A program made the position numbers and the translations under genes. Of a DNA stretch of 64,000 nt, positions 58,401-64,000 are shown piece by piece; positions within the stretch are counted from its first letter, which is position 1, and each line of letters starts with the position of its first letter. This DNA is from an uncultured Saprospiraceae bacterium (GTDB lineage: Bacteria; Bacteroidota; Bacteroidia; Chitinophagales; Saprospiraceae), in the NCBI GenBank assembly GCA_943788055.1, contig CALSOU010000002.1, positions 124,001 through 188,000 of the forward strand, in the 5' to 3' direction. Below the pieces are notes generated by a model. It did not search any database, was not told where the DNA came from, and saw only the letters and a program-made list of their open reading frames with translations.

Positions 58401-61400
58401 TGGTCATGCAAAAACATCATAGGAGAACCATCTGATTGAATATTACACATATCCATAACCATCCATGTTCTTATTATTTTAAAGCATGCATCGTCAGAAG
58501 TTGTGAATGATTGATCTTGGAATCCTAGATCAATCATATCGCAAGCATTTGGAGTAAGAACTGGACTGTTGTATGGTGCTTCTAAGTCTTCTGGTTGAAG
58601 ACCGTCTACATCACAACTCTCATCTGTTGTGTAGTCCAATGGCCAAGTTATGTCAGATAATGCAAACACATTGCTATTCTGCACCGTAATAGTCTGTGTC
58701 CCTACTGCTTCGCCATTTCCATCGCTTGCAGTAAATGTTCTTACTATGAATCCTGTATTACAGTCATTGATAGCTAGATTGGATTCTTCAGTAATTGTTG
58801 TATTCAAGCAATTATCCGTAGCAGACGCAGTTCCAAAAGTTAGACCTAGATTAGCTGAATCATAAGGATCTGTGCATTCTATAGTCATATCTGCCGGTAC
58901 ATTTATTACTGGTAGGTTCTTATCTTGAACAACCATATTTACCATACAAGTGTTTGTATTATTATTTTCATCTGTTGCCTTCAATAGGATTTGAACAGTC
59001 TCTCCAACATCAGCGCAACAGAACTCAACATATGGACCAAATTCTGTATTTGATACACCACAAGCGGCACCGTTATCCATCCGTAAGACTTCAAAAGTCA
59101 AGACCGTACAATCTTCTATAGTTCCGTCGTCAAACACACTTGCTGGAGCAAAAGCTATTCCGTCGACATTTAGAGATATAACTGAATTTTGATCACAAAC
59201 CATCACTGGTTCGGTATTATCTTCCACAGTGATAGTATAAGATTGACTTGTAGAATTTAAGCAAGCGTCATAAACAGTATATGTGATTGTACTAGTTCCT
59301 AATTCTACATCTACCGAACCTCCATTTGAATTATTTAGAAACCCTCCAGGATACTGAATATCTACTTCAAAGGTTTCACTACAATCATCTTCAGGACTTA
59401 TTGCTGGCAAGTCGACAGTAGCGATACATTCTGCAACATTGGTTGTTACAGTGATATCAGCAGGAACCTCAAAAGTAGGGTCTGCTATATCAGCAATATT
59501 AATTTCCTGTATTACGGTCTCAATAATAGACTGCCCACACCACCATTCGTGTGCTGTCCATGTTCTCATAACCTTTGTAAAACAGCTATTTGGTGCCACG
59601 ACTAGATCGGTGTAGCTTATTCCAAATGAACAGAACTGATCTTGGTAAGGATATAAACTTAAACCCTTGTAAGTTGGCACACCTGCTGTACTAGGTGCAG
59701 GGTTTCCATTTTCGTCAATGTCAAACTGTTGACAGAATACTGGATTGCCGTCAATAACTGTTCTATCAATTGGAAAGACAATACTATCAAGGTCAATTCT
59801 TTCTAAGAATATTCTTTGTTCAGTTGGAACAGATTTATTTCCTTCACTATCTGTAGCAACAAAAATCCGGGTGATTTCAGTAGTAAAATTAGTATTACAA
59901 GATAGTTGCTCAATTGATTCAGATACTAACTCCACTATTGGATTGGTATCACAATTATCTAAACCTAAAGGAAAAGGTAGGTTTGGATCTTCATTACAAG
60001 AGATAGTTACGTCTTGGGCATCAACTGTGGGTTTAATTTTATCGAAAACTGTTATTTGAGTCCAGCAAGAGTTACCAGAACAAACATCCATGATCGTGAC
60101 TTCCATTTCCTGACCTACATACTCTGCAGTAATAATCGGTTCTAGAAGCTCGTTACCTTCTGGATCGGTCACGATTACTGTATAAACTTGGTCGCCAGTG
60201 ATAGGAGATTCAAGTACTAGATCTGGTGTCACAACAAGATTACAATCAGGACTTAACGAGATGTTTGCTTTAGCAATGCACGCTAGAGCTCCACCTGGAA
60301 CACCTACCTCTACATCGATTGCAGAAGGATTGAGACAAAGACTCGCGTTGGTTTGCTCAACTGATAAAGTATATGGTCCACCTACACCTGGATCCCAAAG
60401 GACTTCAATACAAGCAGCATCAGAAGCTGTCATGATTACTCCACCTCCGCTAAGAGACCAACTATATGTACTTCCAGGATTTTCTTCAACACAGTAACTA
60501 GTTACACTTGATTCACAAACATTTTCTTGACCTAGAATGATTTGTTCATTATAATTACAACCACCACCTATAATTGCTACAGTATCTGATCCGTTTGTCA
60601 CCTCAACTTCAAAAACATCACCATCAGCTGAGACGCCGGCAAAACTATAGATTGAACTGCTATCTTGCGCATCTTCATAGAGTGCTTCTGCATTGATTCC
60701 AGTTGCAAATGGCACAGTTGCAACTTGATCACCTATTACATAAGTACTTAAATCAAACTCCTCATCAGGAGTAGTGATTCCTTGTTCTATGCCCGAAGCT
60801 GAAATTATTTGCCAAGTCTCACCCGGTACATCCGTAGTTATGGAGAGCACATTTACAAATTGACCTGCTTCATCAAGGGTCGCATTAGCTAAACAGTAGC
60901 AAGCTTCTGAGACTCCTGATTCAAGCACCACAAAAGCTACTCCAGCATTTGATTCGCTCTGCTCTAAAGCAGTTCGGGCATTGACTGATTGCTCAGTCAA
61001 TGCCGATTCGAATACTGTTGCCGCAGAAGAGTTTGGATTCGCCTCTGCAGCGTAATCATCGGTTACTTGAAATGGCACTCTCCCTTCATTATTCCAATTA
61101 TTCGTAGCGGGCATGTGAACAGAAGTGTTACTTGAGTAAGTACTTTGTCCATTAGCTGCTCCAAAAGTGGCGTAGTTAATGAAAGCGTCATAAGAAAAGC
61201 TTGTGTTAATATGTAATTGATAAAACTGATTCAGTTTGTTTGAAGTCTTTGAATAAGTACTTCCTATTTGTTGATCATCAGATGATGAGTTCAAAACAAC
61301 AGCATAGTTCACTTCTACATTATTCCCAGAAGAAACTTGCTGATATATGTCTTTAGTAGTTTCGATACCAGAAACTACATGTTTATCATGTTTAAATTCC

Positions 61401-61723
61401 ACACGGTATTTTTGGTTTGGATTCAAATGTTTGAAAGCGTAATGTCCAAGTGCATCTGACGATGTGCGATCAACCATTTCACCTTGTTCGTCATATATAT
61501 TTACTAAGACAGACGAAACGCTAGCTACCTTATCAAATCTATTAGTAGATGAATCATCGTCGACTCCATTAGTGTTGTCATCAATAAAAACAGTACCTGA
61601 AATTTCTCCAGATACTTTATTAATGCTTGCATTCAATGAAATTGAAAATGCAAATACTAATAGGAGAATGCCGAAAAGGATTCTGCCGAAATTGGGAACT
61701 CTTGTGTCTTGTAGTTGTCTCAT
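55472..61723 (-). CDS. Giant (2083 aa) T9SS-secreted protein with SdrD B-like N-terminal domain, many HYR/Ig-like repeats, dockerin-like and cohesin-like C-terminal regions
   Basis: GEISGTVFIDDNTNGVDDDSST...SSDALGHYAFKHLNPNQKYRVEF; repeated VxVTDxSGNxxTC units; GITTLDVLMIQNHIL...AADVDHSESISGNDIINLQKLILGET; LYQNAPNPWSNETMISFEMVQDGDYMLSFFDMDGK. Confidence 0.88.
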   Translation of the reverse strand: MRQLQDTRVPNFGRILFGILLLVFAFSISLNASINKVSGEISGTVFIDDNTNGVDDDSSTNRFDKVASVSSVLVNIYDEQGEMVDRTSSDALGHYAFKHLNPNQKYRVEFKHDKHVVSGIETTKDIYQQVSSGNNVEVNYAVVLNSSSDDQQIGSTYSKTSNKLNQFYQLHINTSFSYDAFINYATFGAANGQSTYSSNTSVHMPATNNWNNEGRVPFQVTDDYAAEANPNSSAATVFESALTEQSVNARTALEQSESNAGVAFVVLESGVSEACYCLANATLDEAGQFVNVLSITTDVPGETWQIISASGIEQGITTPDEEFDLSTYVIGDQVATVPFATGINAEALYEDAQDSSSIYSFAGVSADGDVFEVEVTNGSDTVAIIGGGCNYNEQIILGQENVCESSVTSYCVEENPGSTYSWSLSGGGVIMTASDAACIEVLWDPGVGGPYTLSVEQTNASLCLNPSAIDVEVGVPGGALACIAKANISLSPDCNLVVTPDLVLESPITGDQVYTVIVTDPEGNELLEPIITAEYVGQEMEVTIMDVCSGNSCWTQITVFDKIKPTVDAQDVTISCNEDPNLPFPLGLDNCDTNPIVELVSESIEQLSCNTNFTTEITRIFVATDSEGNKSVPTEQRIFLERIDLDSIVFPIDRTVIDGNPVFCQQFDIDENGNPAPSTAGVPTYKGLSLYPYQDQFCSFGISYTDLVVAPNSCFTKVMRTWTAHEWWCGQSIIETVIQEINIADIADPTFEVPADITVTTNVAECIATVDLPAISPEDDCSETFEVDIQYPGGFLNNSNGGSVDVELGTSTITYTVYDACLNSTSQSYTITVEDNTEPVMVCDQNSVISLNVDGIAFAPASVFDDGTIEDCTVLTFEVLRMDNGAACGVSNTEFGPYVEFCCADVGETVQILLKATDENNNTNTCMVNMVVQDKNLPVINVPADMTIECTDPYDSANLGLTFGTASATDNCLNTTITEESNLAINDCNTGFIVRTFTASDGNGEAVGTQTITVQNSNVFALSDITWPLDYTTDESCDVDGLQPEDLEAPYNSPVLTPNACDMIDLGFQDQSFTTSDDACFKIIRTWMVMDMCNIQSDGSPMMFLHDQTIVVTNSVDPVITSLCDSISSSLNADCDEGFISLTASATDDCTATENIRNSYFIDINNDGSFDQTETSVGGTILVEGFYPLGTHRIVYEFEDLCGNEAVCTQMFTIFNSTPPLANLQDLAVELTPIDTDGDNILDSEMAFLDVELVGGDSETPCGSPFTLSYDTEGDSTVAVFDCFNLGINIVTVYVTDSISGLQSSGTATVIIQDNNDVDICPKPEDCIVWPDTNLLVDFCVVDLQPESIFSEAEVTEPCVCGDFDVTFTDVDISSDGDACADIERTWLVTFNCFLPPLEYTFVQTIKQLNAFEPIIISCPDTVFSMSMDGTCFAPVTVDLPTFDSSCSFGVVTTNDSQFSTSSIGAATGSYPVGITDLTYTLTDECGNASTCGVVVVVNDTGAPICNAGTANITLFSNTDVTVPASFVDAGSTDACGTIVSTTITPNVFGCGDIGMNTVILTVTDDSGNSSTCEGFVNVTDQVAPICQVQDITVMIEISGLAIVDALDVDNGSFDDCGMIVSYTIDSDTFDCDDVGVNSVVLTVTDNSGNTCTSAALVTVLDPNNFCDNAPQGLVVEGDVKTIQGEIVEGTTVSLEGMVNLTTTVASSGLYAFPSVPLFSNATILPYNNSNLLQGITTLDVLMIQNHILNVNILTSPYDLIAADVDHSESISGNDIINLQKLILGETDVFNNNTSFRFVDSNYEFLDITDPFITNFPETADFTNLSEGVTQDFVGIKVGDVNGSFVNQPDDEGPTELNIQTRSTHSLSLESNKTRSIGGFVEIPVYSENFEALQALEMSIISEKRIVDVLPGSIDLNKSEFRTSQFGRKLKISWVNPSVIDVKSGDLLFTLVVKSDENLVPADVITLSPSVNEFYTDKYEIAELRFSNETNVLQQAKAVLYQNAPNPWSNETMISFEMVQDGDYMLSFFDMDGKLLTQLTGYASKGYNEVQVYKSEIGMQSGVIVYEFTSGNRKLVKCMVMME

Positions 61724-62076
61724 GTCAAATGGACCTTTTAACTTTAAATACGATGGGGAATAATATAAACAGCACCATTACAAGCCATCGAGATGACTTA
61801 AATAGCAGGATACTATATCAAATTCAGCAAGAACCACCAGTTAATCTGGGCTTTCTCACAAGGTCTACTGTTAGTATATTAGGATTTCTAGTAAAGTGTA
61901 ATTATATGTTTTAGCGTTATTTATACATTACTAGAATCACAAATATATAAATATTGATTAAAAACAAGATAAAAACATGTTAATATATTACACATTTTTA
62001 TAATATGTATACAAGTGACGTTAATTTAAGGGTCTAAAAAGCTAGTGAGCAGACTCTTTTACACTAATTTTACAGT

Positions 62077-63252
62077 ATGGCATTAAAAGAAATTATTCTT
62101 AAAAGAGGTAAAGAATCAAATCTTCAACGAAAGCACCCTTGGATCTTTTCGGGAGCAATTCATAGTAAGGATAAATCGATAGCGAGCGGTGATCAGGTTG
62201 TCGTGCTAGACAGTCAAGGACATACGATAGCTGTAGGTCATTACACCGATTCATCGATAGCAGTAAGAATACTGTCTTTTGAACCAAGGGCAATAGATCT
62301 AGAGTTTTATAAGGAGTATCTCAGTACTGCAAAACACGCTAGAAATTCGGTGCTGTCACTACCCTCTTCATTAACTAACTGCTATCGGCTAATTGCTGGA
62401 GAAGGTGATTTTCTGCCTGGACTGATTATAGATATGTATGACGATGTTGCAGTTATTCAATGTCATACGGCTGGAATGCTGGGAGATATTGACTTGATTG
62501 CTGAGGCTTTGGATCAGGTTTTTGAAGAAAGTCTAGATTCAATATACTTGAAAGCAATTCACATTAAAGAACAAGCCTATGAAAGTCAATTCTTAAAAGG
62601 ATGCAAGACTGAACAGCTCGTAAAGGAACATGATATATCCTTTCATGTAGATTGGACAAAGGGTCAAAAGACAGGTTTCTTTTTGGATCAGCGAGAAAAT
62701 CGATTTCTGATACAGAAATATGCGAAAGGTCGAAGAGTCTTAAACACATTCTGTTACACAGGTGGTTTCTCATTAAATGCTTTGAAAGCGGATGCCGAAC
62801 TTGTGCATTCGATAGATATCAGTCAAACAGCTATGGACCAGACTGATCGAAATGTCAATTTAAATAATGCTAAGGAATCAAGACATAAGTCAATTACAGG
62901 TAACGTTATCGAATTTCTAAATAAGAGCAAGAAAGATGAGTACGATCTTATCATTCTTGATCCTCCTGCTTTCGCAAAAAATCGAAATAAAAGTCATAAC
63001 GCCGTACAAGCTTACAAACGAATCAATTTGGCAGCGATGCAAAAAATCGGTAGTAATGGAATAATCTTTACATTTTCTTGCAGTCAAGTCGTCGATCGCA
63101 AGCTATTTGAGAATACCATAAGAGCCGCTGCAATCGAAAGCGGAAGAAATATCAGAATTCTCCATCATCTAAATCAAGCGCCTGATCATACGGTGAACAT
63201 CTATCATCAAGAAGGTCATTATCTAAAAGGCTTGGTCATACACGTGGAATAA
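62077..63252 (+). CDS. rlmI: Class I SAM-dependent rRNA methyltransferase, RlmI-like (PUA + MTase)
   Basis: LKRGKESNLQRKHPWIFSGAIHS PUA region; KTGFFLDQRENR; VLNTFCYTGGFSLNAL; LIILDPPAFAKN. Confidence 0.92.
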   Translation: MALKEIILKRGKESNLQRKHPWIFSGAIHSKDKSIASGDQVVVLDSQGHTIAVGHYTDSSIAVRILSFEPRAIDLEFYKEYLSTAKHARNSVLSLPSSLTNCYRLIAGEGDFLPGLIIDMYDDVAVIQCHTAGMLGDIDLIAEALDQVFEESLDSIYLKAIHIKEQAYESQFLKGCKTEQLVKEHDISFHVDWTKGQKTGFFLDQRENRFLIQKYAKGRRVLNTFCYTGGFSLNALKADAELVHSIDISQTAMDQTDRNVNLNNAKESRHKSITGNVIEFLNKSKKDEYDLIILDPPAFAKNRNKSHNAVQAYKRINLAAMQKIGSNGIIFTFSCSQVVDRKLFENTIRAAAIESGRNIRILHHLNQAPDHTVNIYHQEGHYLKGLVIHVE

Positions 63253-63335
63253 AAAGCTGATCAATTTCGCAATTGATATCATTAATCGCAACTCCCAGCG
63301 TGAATGATTGTAGCAGCCGGAGCTTGCGACGGTCC

Positions 63336-63418
63336 CGAATATGCCTACAGAATTCAACCACTCGCCACCTTTTGGATATGAAAATGTACCTTAATGTAAA
63401 AATTCAGAGGCATATTCG
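63336..63418. repeat. Intergenic inverted repeat
   Basis: CGAATATGCCTACAGAATT (63336-63354) and AATTCAGAGGCATATTCG (63401-63418), near-perfect inverted arms about 46 nt apart. Confidence 0.7.
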
Positions 63419-63478
63419 TGGATGTAACTGCGAAAAGCCGGACCCTGAAAGGGACACGCCTAAAAAAAACGACTTTAC

Positions 63479-64000
63479 TTACTTGATATTGGTATCTCGA
63501 ACAATAACATCGTGAGCTCCTCCTTCAACAATACTTGTTGCGGATACCAATGTAATCTTAGCATTCGCCATGAGATCTGGAATCGTTGTGACACCGCAGC
63601 TACACATAGTTGATTTGATCTTACCAATTGTAAGAGCCAAATTATCTTTCAGCTTGCCTGCATAAGGAACAAAACTATCAACACCTTCCTCAAACTTCAA
63701 TCCTGAATTATCAGCTCCCATATCATAGCGTTCCCAATTTCTTGCTCGACTTGAGCCTTCTCCCCAGTATTCTTTCATGTAGTTACCATTGACCATCATC
63801 TTCCGAGTAGGACTCTCATCAAAGCGAGCAAAGTATCTTCCCATCATAAGGAAATCTGCTCCCATCGCCAATGCCAATACCATATGATAATCCTGTGCAA
63901 TTCCACCATCTGAGCATAAAGGGATATATTCTCCTGTTTTTTCAAAATGGGTGTCTCTAGCCTCTGCAACCTCAATCATCGATGTTGCCTGCCCCCTGCC
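63479..64000 (-). CDS. guaB: IMP dehydrogenase C-terminal part (5' end beyond right window edge)
   Basis: Frame open to the edge ([16 protein letters not shown]); [72 protein letters not shown]. Confidence 0.9.
   Translation of the reverse strand, partial: GRGQATSMIEVAEARDTHFEKTGEYIPLCSDGGIAQDYHMVLALAMGADFLMMGRYFARFDESPTRKMMVNGNYMKEYWGEGSSRARNWERYDMGADNSGLKFEEGVDSFVPYAGKLKDNLALTIGKIKSTMCSCGVTTIPDLMANAKITLVSATSIVEGGAHDVIVRDTNIK

Noticed and set aside
57051-60497. Plus-strand ORFs antisense to the 2083-aa gene (e.g. 57366-57788, 60198-60497)
   Set aside because: Ser/Thr/Val-rich antisense frames of a repetitive coding sequence; no start context or domain evidence.

Overview
This looks like a chromosomal segment of a Bacteroidota bacterium, probably Saprospiria-like. 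The lineage is inferred from several T9SS-type C-terminal sorting domains, candidate TAnnTTTG promoters and gene content; it is not proven. Housekeeping genes include a transketolase C-terminal part (cut by the left edge), an aminotransferase, pntA/pntB, a Tex-family protein, rpsO-pnp, mazG, an nqrM-like gene, an rlmI-like methyltransferase and an IMP dehydrogenase C-terminal part (cut by the right edge). There is a trans-3-hydroxy-L-proline catabolic pair, and an operon of PIG-L deacetylase, a 38-aa TM micro-ORF, an SSS symporter and a membrane protein. Large T9SS cargo genes lie at 27.5-34.1 kb and 55.5-61.7 kb. The most unusual region is 35.0-38.1 kb. It carries two paralogous PHB-depolymerase-like esterases bounded by a near-identical 16-nt direct repeat with attC-like core sequence. 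It abuts a 152-bp decayed duplicate (about 97% identical) of the neighbouring TonB-receptor gene and an orphan T9SS sorting domain. The window is also rich in pseudogenes: VOC/glyoxalase, REC-LuxR regulator, a small secreted protein, PPK2, aldo/keto reductase, a truncated RpoD-like sigma factor and a frameshifted TonB receptor. I found no CRISPR array, tRNA, rRNA, transposase or convincing defence system.
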